Shown here: piece after piece, positions 25,882 through 34,619 of the stretch
Position numbering within the stretch: the stretch's first letter is position 1
How the letters are laid out: every line of letters begins with the position of its first letter
NCBI GenBank assembly: GCA_019233755.1
Contig: JAFAMD010000061.1
Span: forward strand, 1-59,875
DNA: 59,875 nucleotides
DNA from: Acidobacteriaceae bacterium
Lineage (GTDB): Bacteria; Acidobacteriota; Terriglobia; Bryobacterales; Bryobacteraceae
Direction: 5' to 3'
Made by a program: the position numbers and the translations under genes
Notes under the pieces: generated by a model
Told to the model about the DNA's origin: nothing
What the model saw: only the letters and a program-made list of their open reading frames with translations
Database searches by the model: none

Positions 25882-26685
25882 ATGAATTTCAGCCGCACCG
25901 GCGCAATCGTGCTGAGGCAGCTTTACCTGATGCGCGGGAGTCCCGCGCGGGTGCTGCCGCTGTTTGCCTGGGTTGCAATCGACATCGTGTTGTGGGGATT
26001 CATCACGAAATACCTGAACAGGGTAACGGCATCGGGCTTCAATTTCGTGCCCTCCCTGCTGGGCGCAGTTCTGCTGTGGGATTTCTCCACGCGCGTAATG
26101 CAAGGGGTCACGACCACGTTCTTTGAAGACGTATGGTCGCGGAATTTCCTGAATATCTTTGCAGCACCGCTTTCGATTGCGGAATATCTCAGCGGCCTGG
26201 TGCTCTCGAGTATCGGCACGAGCGCGGTTGGCCTGGTTGTCATGCTGGCGCTGGCGACAACCTTTTTCGGCCTCTCGTTCTTCGGATACGGAATGGCATT
26301 AATTCCATTTCTGTTGGTGCTGTTCCTCTTCGGCATAGCGATCGGGATTGCCGGCACGGCGCTGGTGCTGCGTTTCGGGCCGGCGGCGGAATGGTTCGTC
26401 TGGCCGATTCCCGCACTGATTTCGCCGTTTGCGGGAGTGTTCTATCCGCTCGCTACGCTGCCGCGTTGGATGCAATATGTGGCATATCTTTTGCCGCCGT
26501 CGTACGTGTTCGAAGGCATGCGCGGCATTGTCGCGGGCCGCGCGCTACAGGGAAGCGCGCTGGTTGCGGGCGGCTGTCTCGCAGTGCTTTACGTCCTGGC
26601 GGCAGGCTGGTTCTTCAGGCGCATTTACCGGCACGCGGTGCGAACGGGCCTGATTGCGCGGTACAGCGCCGAAAGCATAAGTTAA
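25882..26685 (+). CDS. ABC-2 type transporter permease
   Basis: The 267-residue protein has six likely membrane segments and the ABC-2 signature region PLATLPRWMQYVAYLLPPSYVFEG split across segments five and six. It partners the ATPase 6 bp upstream, making an exporter of unknown substrate. With the kinase it forms a three-gene plus-strand unit that ends 14 bp from the convergent Mo-hydroxylase gene. Daunorubicin-resistance and nodulation exporters share this design. Here the isoprenoid/encapsulin locus across the divergent promoter is the only clue to substrate. Confidence 0.85.
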   Translation: MNFSRTGAIVLRQLYLMRGSPARVLPLFAWVAIDIVLWGFITKYLNRVTASGFNFVPSLLGAVLLWDFSTRVMQGVTTTFFEDVWSRNFLNIFAAPLSIAEYLSGLVLSSIGTSAVGLVVMLALATTFFGLSFFGYGMALIPFLLVLFLFGIAIGIAGTALVLRFGPAAEWFVWPIPALISPFAGVFYPLATLPRWMQYVAYLLPPSYVFEGMRGIVAGRALQGSALVAGGCLAVLYVLAAGWFFRRIYRHAVRTGLIARYSAESIS

Positions 26686-26699
26686 TTCACCCAAAAGGA

Positions 26700-28787
26700 T
26701 CAGACACCGCTCTGGAAGGCGGGCTGGATGGGCATGGAGCGCACGCGGACGCCGGTGGCCTGGAACAGACCGTTCGCAATAGCGGGAGCGATGCCCATGA
26801 TGGGTGTTTCCCCTGCGCCGGCAGACGGCAGATCTCTGCGATCGAGCAGAACGACTTCGACGGCAGGGAGATCGCTGAACCGCGGGACCGGGTATTTTCC
26901 AAGGCGCGGATTGAGGATTCGTCCGTTTGCAAAGTCGATGGCCTCAAACAAGGCGCCGCCAAGTCCCATGATGATGGCACCTTCCACCTGGTTTTCGAGT
27001 TGCCTGGGATTGACAATGGCTCCGCACTCGAAGGCCTCGACGACCCGGTCGACACGGATCTGGCGGTTGGGTGTTACGGATATCTCGGCGCAGCAAGCAA
27101 AGTAGCTGCCCTTCTCCATGCCGCACGACAGGCCGTAGCCGCGCGTGGGCGTAGGCTTACTCTTGTCCCAACCAAAGCGTCCGGCAGCGGCCTCCAGAAC
27201 GGCGCGGACCCGATCATTCTGCAGGTTTTTCAAGCGAAACGCCAGCGGATCCATACCAACGGCCAGAGCAAGTTCGTCAATGTGCGATTCGCGGGCAAAA
27301 TGGTTTGCCGTGGCGGCCAAGCCGCGATAGGAGCCCTGGCGCAGCGGGTACTTTGTGGGGTGGAAGCGCGCTCGAGAGGACGGGCAGCGGTAGGGGCTTT
27401 CCAGGCCGGATGATCCGGAATTGTAGTTGTGGAAGTCCCAGGACGTGAGGGTTCCGTCGTTGGCGACGCCACTGCGCACTTCAATCACTCCAGCCGGGCG
27501 AAAGTAGGCCCAGGTGAACTCTTCCTGGCGGGTCCAGACAAGCTTCACGGGGCGGCCGGCTGCCTTTGCAAGCCGGGCCGCTTCGATGGCGCACTCGCCG
27601 GTATGCTTTCCGCCGTACGCGGCGCCGGTATCGGGCACGATGACGCGGACGTTTTCTTCGGTAAGCTGGAACGCTTCGGCCAGTTCGCTGCGGACACCGA
27701 ACGGAACCTGGGTGCCGGTCCAGACAGTTAGCCGGGAGCCCTGCCATTCGGCTACAGCGGCTCGAGGCTCAAGCGGCACGTGCGCGATATAGGCGACGGC
27801 GTAGGTGCTTTGAAGGTTTTTAGCTGCATGGGTATCCGGCAGCGCTGCGGTGGTATCGTGTTCGCCGGTTTCGCCGTTTTCCGGGTTGGCCTTCAAGTAC
27901 GAGAAGAGATCTTTGGCGTAGATCTGCGACTTTTCGCGCCACTGCGCCTTGATGGCATCGAGAGACTTGTCGGCGATAAATTCGTTTGGGGCAGCGACAC
28001 CGATGAAGTCCGATTCGTGAACAACAGTGACATTGGGGATAGCAGCGGCGGCCGTCGTATCAGCAGAAAGCAGTTGCGCACCGAACGAAGGTGGACGAAG
28101 CACGCGGCCGTACAACATTCCGGGGCGCTTCATGTCTGACGTGAACTGATGGCGGCCGCTCACCAGTTCGCGTGCATTCAGTTTGGACAGGCTCCTGCCG
28201 CTGTACTGGCGTTCCGAAGGCGGGGTGATTTCGCTATTCGCGCAGAGAACCTTCGTCCAATCGGCGGCGCTTGCGAATTCGCCGTATCCTGCCTTCCTGC
28301 CGGAAGCCGGCTGGAGAACGTATCCGTCCGCGAGAGTAAGGCTGGCGCGGTCGACGCTCCACTTTTTTGCGGCGATAGTGAGAAGCTGCTCGCGCATGGC
28401 GGCAGCGGCGGCGCGAAGCTGCGGGGCCATCGTCGGGGTAGTGCGGCTGCCAAAAGTGCCCATGTCCCATGGAGTGAGGGCCGTATCTCCCATGACGAGG
28501 CGAATGGAGCCGGGCTGGACGTGCAGTTCGTCGGCAATTGCCTGAGGCAGCGATGTGCGGATGTTTTGACCGACTTCTACCTTGCCCGTGAACGCGGTGA
28601 CAGCACCATTCTGGTCGATATGCAGCCAGGCAGCGACGTCCTGGGGAGGCGGGTTACTCGCAGGGCGGCGATGCGATCGGCCGGATTCCTGTGCGAGCGA
28701 CTCCTGCTCAAGCGTGACGAGCACGAGCATTCCGCCGCCTAAGGATTTCAAGAAATCGCGCCGGGATGCCGAGAGCAACTCAGGCAT
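26700..28787 (-). CDS. Molybdopterin-binding subunit of a periplasmic aldehyde/isoquinoline-type oxidoreductase
   Basis: The 695-residue large subunit belongs to the xanthine-oxidase family. A twin-arginine signal (RRDFLK, residues 9-14, then a hydrophobic stretch) sends the folded cofactor-loaded enzyme to the periplasm. The IorB-type features are an early GQNIRTSLPQAIADEL segment, a PLEPRAAVAEW loop and a C-terminal AGETPIMGIAPAIANG with a Glu in the position of the catalytic base. ATG 28787 overlaps the small-subunit stop (ATGCCTGA). A frame extension to 28895 is inside that gene. No FAD subunit is present, as in two-subunit isoquinoline 1-oxidoreductases and membrane aldehyde dehydrogenases, which pass electrons to a cytochrome. 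The substrate is not determinable. Confidence 0.88.
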   Translation of the reverse strand: MPELLSASRRDFLKSLGGGMLVLVTLEQESLAQESGRSHRRPASNPPPQDVAAWLHIDQNGAVTAFTGKVEVGQNIRTSLPQAIADELHVQPGSIRLVMGDTALTPWDMGTFGSRTTPTMAPQLRAAAAAMREQLLTIAAKKWSVDRASLTLADGYVLQPASGRKAGYGEFASAADWTKVLCANSEITPPSERQYSGRSLSKLNARELVSGRHQFTSDMKRPGMLYGRVLRPPSFGAQLLSADTTAAAAIPNVTVVHESDFIGVAAPNEFIADKSLDAIKAQWREKSQIYAKDLFSYLKANPENGETGEHDTTAALPDTHAAKNLQSTYAVAYIAHVPLEPRAAVAEWQGSRLTVWTGTQVPFGVRSELAEAFQLTEENVRVIVPDTGAAYGGKHTGECAIEAARLAKAAGRPVKLVWTRQEEFTWAYFRPAGVIEVRSGVANDGTLTSWDFHNYNSGSSGLESPYRCPSSRARFHPTKYPLRQGSYRGLAATANHFARESHIDELALAVGMDPLAFRLKNLQNDRVRAVLEAAAGRFGWDKSKPTPTRGYGLSCGMEKGSYFACCAEISVTPNRQIRVDRVVEAFECGAIVNPRQLENQVEGAIIMGLGGALFEAIDFANGRILNPRLGKYPVPRFSDLPAVEVVLLDRRDLPSAGAGETPIMGIAPAIANGLFQATGVRVRSMPIQPAFQSGV

Positions 28788-29250
28788 GGGGATGCCCTCC
28801 GCCCTTCTTTGCCTGAGTGCGGACTGCAGCGATAATTCGGCGGTAGGTCCCGCAACGGCAGATATTGCCCTGAAGCACTTTCTTGATATCGGCATCCGAC
28901 GCCGCAGGATTCGTACGGAGAAGCGCGACGCTCGAGAGGATCATTCCGGAAGTGCAGTAGCCGCATTGCATTGCATCAGAATCGATGAATGCCTGCTGCA
29001 CAGGGTGGAGGCGATCGCCGTCAGAGAGCCCTTCGATGGTGGTGATCTCCTTTCCAGCGACCGCGCCGATGCTGAGTTGGCAGGAGCGCACCGGCTTGCT
29101 ATCAATGAGAACCGTGCAGGCTCCGCACTGCCCTTCCCCGCAGCCGTACTTCGCTCCGGTGAGATCGAGCTCGTTGCGCAGGACAAAGAGGAGCAGGCGT
29201 TCCGGGTCGGTATCGACGGACCGGCGCTCGCCGTTCACAACGAAATCCAT
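28780..29250 (-). CDS. (2Fe-2S)-binding subunit of the Mo hydroxylase
   Basis: The 156-residue iron-sulfur subunit has a plant-type cluster (C37, C42, C45, C57) in its N-domain and the second xanthine-oxidase-type cluster (C96, C99, C131, C133) in its helical C-domain. It carries electrons from the molybdenum centre. It has no export signal of its own and would ride with the Tat-targeted large subunit. ATG 29250 is chosen. A TTG at 29268 would add six residues. It overlaps the large-subunit gene by 8 bp. Confidence 0.9.
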   Translation of the reverse strand: MDFVVNGERRSVDTDPERLLLFVLRNELDLTGAKYGCGEGQCGACTVLIDSKPVRSCQLSIGAVAGKEITTIEGLSDGDRLHPVQQAFIDSDAMQCGYCTSGMILSSVALLRTNPAASDADIKKVLQGNICRCGTYRRIIAAVRTQAKKGGGHPHA

Positions 29251-29295
29251 GCTCTGATTCTGTCTCAAATCAAACGAGCACGTGGCCTGCGCGAC

Positions 29296-29952
29296 TCACG
29301 GCAGCGGAACGGGCGGGATGACGCGCATGTCAACCAAAGCGCTGACGAAAAACTGAAACGCGATCGCAGTGAGCATCAGACCCATGAGGCGGGTGATGAC
29401 GCGCTCCCCCAGTTCGCCGAGGAAGGCTTCGACGCGGTCGGCGCTGGCGAGCACACCATAGGTGACGGCGCACGTGATGGCGATACCCACCATTACGGGC
29501 ATGGCCTCACGCCACGATGGAGCTTGTCCGACAAGGACCATAACGGTCGAGATGGAGCCAGGTCCGGCCAGCATCGGAATACCCATCGGAATGATGCCCA
29601 CATCTTCGGTTTGGCAGGCATCGGTCTGCTCCTCCGGCGTTTCCTGTGTTCGGGAGCGGCGGGCTTGCAGCATATCCAGCGCAACAAGAAGGAGCAGCAG
29701 GCCGCCGGCGAATTTGAAGGCCGGCAGCGAGACGCCGAAGGCACGGAAGAGATACTTGCCGACAGTCGCGAAGAGGCAGAGCACGAGAAGACAGGTGAGC
29801 GCAGCGCGCCGCGCCGCCTGTTTGCGGCGGGGCGGGGCATATCCGGCTGTCATTGCAAGAAACGCCGGCGTGGCCGCGAAAGGGTCGACGATGAAAAACA
29901 CCGCCGTGAGGGCAGTGAGCCAGGGAAGCAGGTACGCGTGCAGAGACGTCAT
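29296..29952 (-). CDS. MarC-family integral membrane protein
   Basis: The 218-residue protein has six likely membrane segments and MarC/YhgN family marks: a VDPFAATPAFLAMT stretch in helix one and the IPMGIPMLAGPGSIST motif before helix four. MarC proteins are widespread and their function is unknown; early links to antibiotic resistance were not confirmed. It lies 45 bp upstream of the Mo-hydroxylase genes on the same strand and may share their transcript without a functional link. Confidence 0.85.
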   Translation of the reverse strand: MTSLHAYLLPWLTALTAVFFIVDPFAATPAFLAMTAGYAPPRRKQAARRAALTCLLVLCLFATVGKYLFRAFGVSLPAFKFAGGLLLLLVALDMLQARRSRTQETPEEQTDACQTEDVGIIPMGIPMLAGPGSISTVMVLVGQAPSWREAMPVMVGIAITCAVTYGVLASADRVEAFLGELGERVITRLMGLMLTAIAFQFFVSALVDMRVIPPVPLP

Positions 29953-30052
29953 CGATGCTCAATGCCAATTGTAGGAGAGGCAAGCAGGCCTCCGTGCCCA
30001 CCCGAAAGCAGCAAGTGCTGCCCGGAACGGATCAGGTAAGCGCAGGGAGACA

Positions 30053-31468
30053 ATGGCTAACATGCGATTGTTTGTCTTCCTGCTTGCGGCGCCACTGTTA
30101 GCCCAGCAATACGATCTCGTGATCAACAACGGCCGGCTGATTGATCCCGCATCCAATACGGATGCGATTCGATCAGTGGGCATCCGGGGTACAAAGATCG
30201 CGCAGGTTGCGGCGCACCCGCTCGAAGGAAAGACCGTGATCGATGCCCATGGCCTGGTGGTCTCGCCGGGTTTTATCGATCTTCACTCGCACGGTCAAAC
30301 GCCTGAGAATTACGCATTCAAAGCAAGGGATGGGGTGACGACGGCGCTCGAGATGGAAGTGGGGGTGTGGCCGGTTCCGCAATGGTATGCGGCACGCGAA
30401 GGCAAGGCGCTGGTCAATTTCGGGGCATCGTCGGGCTATCTGCCGGCGCTGATGGCGGTTATGCACGATAGCGGCACATTGCTTCCGCGCGACGCGGCAG
30501 TAAACCGGGCGCCGACGGCGGAGGAGTGGCGCGAAACACTGGCGCACGTACGCCAGGGAATCGAGGATGGCGCGCTCGGCATCGGATTGGGAATCGCCTA
30601 CACGCCAAAGGTGTCGCGGGCGCAGATTCTCGATCTGTTTCGCCTGGGGAGCGACCAAAAGATGTGCCTCTTTGTCCATATGCGGAACGGCGGACCAGTA
30701 GACCCGGGTGTTATTGATGCGCTGCAGGAAGTGATCGCCGATGCCGCAGTGACGGGAGCTTCGCTGCACGTGGTACACATCACCAGCATGGGTTTGCGAG
30801 AGACCCCGCTGTGCCTGCAGATGATCGCGGGCGCGCGCAAGCACGGGCTGGATGTAACGACCGAGGCTTATCCCTATACCGCCGGGATGACCGATCTCTC
30901 GTCGGCGATTTTCAGCGAAGGCTGGCAGGACCGGCAAGGCGGGATTACATACCACGACCTGCAATGGGCTGCGACCGGTGAGCGGCTTACGCCTGAAACG
31001 TTTGCACTCTACCGCAAGCAAGGCGGAATGGTGGCGGTGCACAGCATTCCCGAAGAGGACGCGCGGCTCGCGGTGAGCGATCCTTCGGTGATGATCGCGA
31101 GCGACGGCATTCTCAATAACGGCAAAGGGCACCCACGCGCCGCGGGTGCTTATGCACGCGTACTGGGGCGCTATGTGCGCGAGGATCACGCGCTGACGCT
31201 GATGGAAGCAATCCGCAAGATGAGCCTGGAGCCGGCAGAGCGGTTGGGCGATTCCCATAAGGGACGTATTGAGGCCGGTGCGGACGCCGATATTACGGTT
31301 TTCGACGCCGAGCATGTCATTGATCGCGCCACGTATGAAAACCCGGCCCAATACTCGGAAGGCATTCCGTACGTCATTGTGAACGGAACGATAGTCGTGA
31401 AGGACAGCAAAATCCAGACCGGCGTTTTGCCAGGAGTCGGGGTGCGGTACGTTCAGCGTTCGCAGTGA
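30053..31468 (+). CDS. Secreted D-aminoacylase/dihydroorotase-like amidohydrolase
   Basis: The 471-residue metal-dependent hydrolase has a short signal peptide (MRLFVFLLAAPLLAQQ), the amidohydrolase entry strand PGFIDLHSHG with metal His78 and His80, HVVHITSMG in the middle and ASDGILNNG with the catalytic Asp late. The C-terminal small beta-sandwich (GADADITVFD) closes the fold. Relatives include N-acyl-D-amino-acid deacylases, which split acyl-D-amino acids, perhaps from peptidoglycan or D-peptides. AGGGAG lies just before ATG 30053. A second ATG at 30062 is possible. It ends 9 bp from the convergent YHS gene. Confidence 0.85.
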   Translation: MANMRLFVFLLAAPLLAQQYDLVINNGRLIDPASNTDAIRSVGIRGTKIAQVAAHPLEGKTVIDAHGLVVSPGFIDLHSHGQTPENYAFKARDGVTTALEMEVGVWPVPQWYAAREGKALVNFGASSGYLPALMAVMHDSGTLLPRDAAVNRAPTAEEWRETLAHVRQGIEDGALGIGLGIAYTPKVSRAQILDLFRLGSDQKMCLFVHMRNGGPVDPGVIDALQEVIADAAVTGASLHVVHITSMGLRETPLCLQMIAGARKHGLDVTTEAYPYTAGMTDLSSAIFSEGWQDRQGGITYHDLQWAATGERLTPETFALYRKQGGMVAVHSIPEEDARLAVSDPSVMIASDGILNNGKGHPRAAGAYARVLGRYVREDHALTLMEAIRKMSLEPAERLGDSHKGRIEAGADADITVFDAEHVIDRATYENPAQYSEGIPYVIVNGTIVVKDSKIQTGVLPGVGVRYVQRSQ

Positions 31469-31477
31469 CGCTGGCAG

Positions 31478-31663
31478 TTAGTCCACAGCGTCGGTTGCAG
31501 TCAGGTCGGGTTCGAGAAACGAGACGGGATCGTCATCGAAGCGGAGCTTGCACCTCTGGGAACAGAAGTAGTACCGCATACCCTCGTAGTCACTCACGAA
31601 GGCGGTTTTCGATGGATCGATACTCATGTCGCAGACAGGATCTAAAACGGTTTCGTTGGCCAT
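31478..31663 (-). CDS. Small YHS-domain protein
   Basis: The 61-residue protein is a single YHS domain: LDPVCDMSI at the N-terminus and YYFCSQRCKLRFDDDP in the middle, giving three or four Cys for metal (copper, iron or zinc) binding. YHS proteins occur as domains of metal ATPases and as stand-alone carriers. ATG 31663 is fixed by GGAGGA upstream. A longer in-frame reading to 31852 lacks support. It follows the hydrolase gene by 19 bp and is probably co-transcribed. Confidence 0.8.
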   Translation of the reverse strand: MANETVLDPVCDMSIDPSKTAFVSDYEGMRYYFCSQRCKLRFDDDPVSFLEPDLTATDAVD

Positions 31664-31682
31664 TCGTGTGTCCTCCAGCAGA

Positions 31683-32369
31683 TTACAGATTCGCTGGCCG
31701 ATCAACCGGCCGGTTAGAGAGATAACGCTGGAGCCATTGAGCCGCCAGACGTGCAACCTCCTCCAGCGTTCCGGGTTCTTCAAACAGATGCGTAGCGTGG
31801 GGAACAATCTCGAGTTTCTTCTCACAGGAAAGCTGCGAAAGCGCAGTCTCATTCAGTTCAATCACCTGGTAATCACGACTCCCCACCAGCAGCAAGGTTG
31901 GCGCTTTCACCCGGGGTAGGGCGGGGCCAGCAAGGTCAGGCCGTCCGCCGCGGGAAACAATCGCGCCTACGACGGCGGGTAACTTTGCGGCAGCTACCAG
32001 GGCGGCAGCGGCCCCCGTACTGGCGCCAAAGTAGCCGATCTCGAAACCTTTTGTCTCGTCGTTACGGGTGAGCCATTCGGTGGCTTCTACAACTCTCCCG
32101 GCGAGCAGCGGGATGTCGAAGCGCAGATGCGTGGTTCGCTCGTCGATAGATTCTTCGCCGGGAGTCAACAGATCGAGCAGCAGCGTTCCGAGGCCGGCTG
32201 CCTGCAAGACGCCGGCCACGTACCGGTTCCGGGAGCTGAAGCGGCTACTTCCGCTGCCATGGGCGAAGAGGACGAGGGCGGCAGCACCAGACGGCAGAGT
32301 GAGATCTCCGATGATCCCGGATGGCGGGATTTCTACGGGAATTTGGGCGGATTCGGCGCGACGAGGCAT
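31683..32369 (-). CDS. Alpha/beta hydrolase (dienelactone hydrolase-like)
   Basis: The 228-residue hydrolase has an FAHGSGSSR oxyanion turn, a nucleophile elbow that reads GASTGAAAAL (Ser in GxSxG), an Asp in LLVGSRDYQVI and a final His in PHATHLFEEPG. It matches cytosolic dienelactone-hydrolase-like esterases of broad function. Gene pairs of this hydrolase with phosphoribosyltransferases or YHS proteins are common, and here the YHS gene follows. The start ATG 32369 lies in the divergent gap before the TIM-barrel/FGE gene. The substrate is unknown. Confidence 0.8.
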   Translation of the reverse strand: MPRRAESAQIPVEIPPSGIIGDLTLPSGAAALVLFAHGSGSSRFSSRNRYVAGVLQAAGLGTLLLDLLTPGEESIDERTTHLRFDIPLLAGRVVEATEWLTRNDETKGFEIGYFGASTGAAAALVAAAKLPAVVGAIVSRGGRPDLAGPALPRVKAPTLLLVGSRDYQVIELNETALSQLSCEKKLEIVPHATHLFEEPGTLEEVARLAAQWLQRYLSNRPVDRPANL

Positions 32370-32450
32370 CCGTGCTCCGAAGTCAGACGCAGGGAACGGG
32401 CGCTAAGGTTTCGGGCCTGAGTAAGCGCTAGCGATAACATCCTCTGAGGC

Positions 32451-34619
32451 ATGATCCGTCGTTCTCTTGTGTTGTTGTGTGTTCTGGTATGCGCGTGGCT
32501 GGGTTTCGCGCAGGATGCGAGCTACCCTCCCAAGGGACAACTGATTCCGGCACCGGATTGTATGATGCTGCGGGCCGCCTGGCAGGGCGAACAGACCGCG
32601 TGCACCTCCGGAACGCACGAAGCCTGGCTGAACGATGTGAGGCACTGGCGTTTTGAGCGGAAGATCCGCATCGGCTTTAACGATTCACGTTATGAGATGC
32701 CCGCCCTGGCGTGGACGCAGTCGAGCTTCATCCAACCGCAGATGATGGTCGAAGACCGCTACTTCTATGATCCGGCGGCCGGCCAATACACCATAAATCG
32801 TTATCTGGACGATCTGGAAAAGCGGTATGGCGGGATTGATGCGGTGTTGATCTGGCCGACCTACCCGAACATGGGCATCGATAATCGCAACCAGCAGGAT
32901 ATGATTCGCTCGATGCCGGGCGGCCTTGAGGGCGTGAAGCAGATGATTGCGCAGTTTCACCGGAGAGGCATTCGCGTGCTGTTTCCCATGATGATGTGGG
33001 ACCAAGGGACACGAGACCCGGGAATTCCGTGGCCCCAAGCGATCGCGGAGCTCATGAAAGAAATTGATGCGGACGGGATTAACGGCGACACGCAGGATGG
33101 GGTCCCGCTTGCTTTTGCGGAAGCGGCCGAGAAGACCGGCCATCCCCTGGCGTTTGAGCCGGAAGGCAGTCCATCGGATGAAGCGCTTGCGTGGAACGTA
33201 ATGACCTGGGGTCAATACAGCGGGCAGTTCAGCTTTGTTCCCGGCGTGGACCGATTCCGGTGGCTGGAGACACGCCACATGGTCAACATCTCAGACCGGT
33301 GGAACCGCAGCAAGACCGATGACCTTCAGTACGCTTTCTTCAACGGCGAGGGGTGGGAAAGCTGGGAGAACATCTGGGGCATCTGGAACGGCATTACGGC
33401 GCGGGACGCTGAAGCGACACGGCGCATGGCCACACTGGAACGCGGCGTTGCCCGCTTCCTGACCAGCAAGGACTGGGAGCCTTTCTATCCGATGCGCCGC
33501 TATGGCGTGTACAGCAGCCGGTGGCCTCTCGGGGAACAAACCGTTTGGACGATTGTGAATCGCAATGAGTACGACGTGGACGGGCCGCAAATGACGGTTC
33601 CCATGAAGGATGGCATACGTTACTTCGACCTCTATCATGGCAAGGAACTGAACCCGGAGCGTGATGGCGACACGCCAACCCTCACATTTCCACTGGAGGC
33701 GCACGCCTTTGGCGCCGTGCTTGCGGTGAGTGGCGAGCCTGATCCGGCTATGCAAAAGCTGATGGCCCGCATGGCAGGAATTACGGCGAGGCCGCTTTCA
33801 AGCTATTTGGGGGAATGGGAACCGCTGCCGCAGCAACTGGTTGCAATCGAGCGAACGAACCTTCCAGCGGCGTCGCCGGAAGGAATGATCAAGATCCCGG
33901 GCGGCGCGTACGTTTTCAAAGTGGAAGGCATAGAAATCGAGGGTTCAGATAATATCGGAGTCGACGTTCAGTATCCCTGGGAAGATATGCCGCGCCGCTT
34001 CCATGAACACCGAATGAAGGTCAACCCGTTCTACATCGACAAATATCCAGTGACGAACGCGGAATTCAAGAAGTTCCTGGACCTTTCGCACTACCGCCCA
34101 GCGGACGAGCAGAATTTTCTGCGCGATTGGACGAACGGAACCTATCGAGAAGGCTGGGGGAACAAACCCGTTACCTGGGTTTCGCTAGAGGACGCACGCG
34201 CGTACGCGAAATGGGCTGGAAAACGGCTACCGCACGAATGGGAGTGGCAGTTTGCGGCGCAAGGTACAGACAGCCGCCTTTACCCGTGGGGGAGCGAATG
34301 GCAAGCACGGGCAGTTCCGGCACCGGATAAAGGCCGCACCTTGCGAGGGCCGGACGCCGTGGACGCGCATCCTGCGGGAGCGAGCCCGTTCGGGGTGATG
34401 GACCTGGTTGGAAATGTCTGGCAATGGACCGATGAGTACGGCGACGAGCACACACGGGGGGCCGTTCTGCGCGGAGGCTCGTATTACCAGCCTCAGGGCT
34501 CGATCTGGTACTTTCCGCAGGCTTATCGCAATGATCAACACGGCAAGCTCCTGCTAATGGCTCCGAGTTTTGACCGCGCGGGCACGGTGGGCTTCCGTTG
34601 CGTGGTGGATGCGGAATGA
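32451..34619 (+). CDS. Secreted TIM-barrel glycosidase-like protein fused to FGE-sulfatase (SUMF1-type) domain
   Basis: The 722-residue secreted protein has a signal peptide ending at GFAQ. Residues about 60-330 form a TIM-barrel resembling glycoside hydrolase clans (IDAVLIWPTYPNMG, GIRVLFPMMMWDQG, DGINGDTQD). A beta domain follows. From about 480 comes a formylglycine-generating-enzyme-like C-type-lectin fold (IPGGAYVF, YPVTNAEFKKFL, RLPHEWEWQFAA, GNVWQWTDEYG, RGGSYYQ, GFRCV). FGE-fold domains can be true Cys oxidases or sugar/peptide binders. Here the fusion suggests substrate binding. The stop overlaps the ribokinase start (ATGA), and the sugar permease follows, so a sugar-scavenging role is likely. 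Confidence 0.75.
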   Translation: MIRRSLVLLCVLVCAWLGFAQDASYPPKGQLIPAPDCMMLRAAWQGEQTACTSGTHEAWLNDVRHWRFERKIRIGFNDSRYEMPALAWTQSSFIQPQMMVEDRYFYDPAAGQYTINRYLDDLEKRYGGIDAVLIWPTYPNMGIDNRNQQDMIRSMPGGLEGVKQMIAQFHRRGIRVLFPMMMWDQGTRDPGIPWPQAIAELMKEIDADGINGDTQDGVPLAFAEAAEKTGHPLAFEPEGSPSDEALAWNVMTWGQYSGQFSFVPGVDRFRWLETRHMVNISDRWNRSKTDDLQYAFFNGEGWESWENIWGIWNGITARDAEATRRMATLERGVARFLTSKDWEPFYPMRRYGVYSSRWPLGEQTVWTIVNRNEYDVDGPQMTVPMKDGIRYFDLYHGKELNPERDGDTPTLTFPLEAHAFGAVLAVSGEPDPAMQKLMARMAGITARPLSSYLGEWEPLPQQLVAIERTNLPAASPEGMIKIPGGAYVFKVEGIEIEGSDNIGVDVQYPWEDMPRRFHEHRMKVNPFYIDKYPVTNAEFKKFLDLSHYRPADEQNFLRDWTNGTYREGWGNKPVTWVSLEDARAYAKWAGKRLPHEWEWQFAAQGTDSRLYPWGSEWQARAVPAPDKGRTLRGPDAVDAHPAGASPFGVMDLVGNVWQWTDEYGDEHTRGAVLRGGSYYQPQGSIWYFPQAYRNDQHGKLLLMAPSFDRAGTVGFRCVVDAE

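Noticed and set aside
28582..30039. 485-codon plus-strand frame
   Set aside because: It lies antisense to the Mo-hydroxylase and MarC genes, which have clear motifs. The composition is charged and unstructured.
30173..31351. 392-codon minus-strand frame
   Set aside because: Antisense shadow of the amidohydrolase, no RBS and no family motifs.
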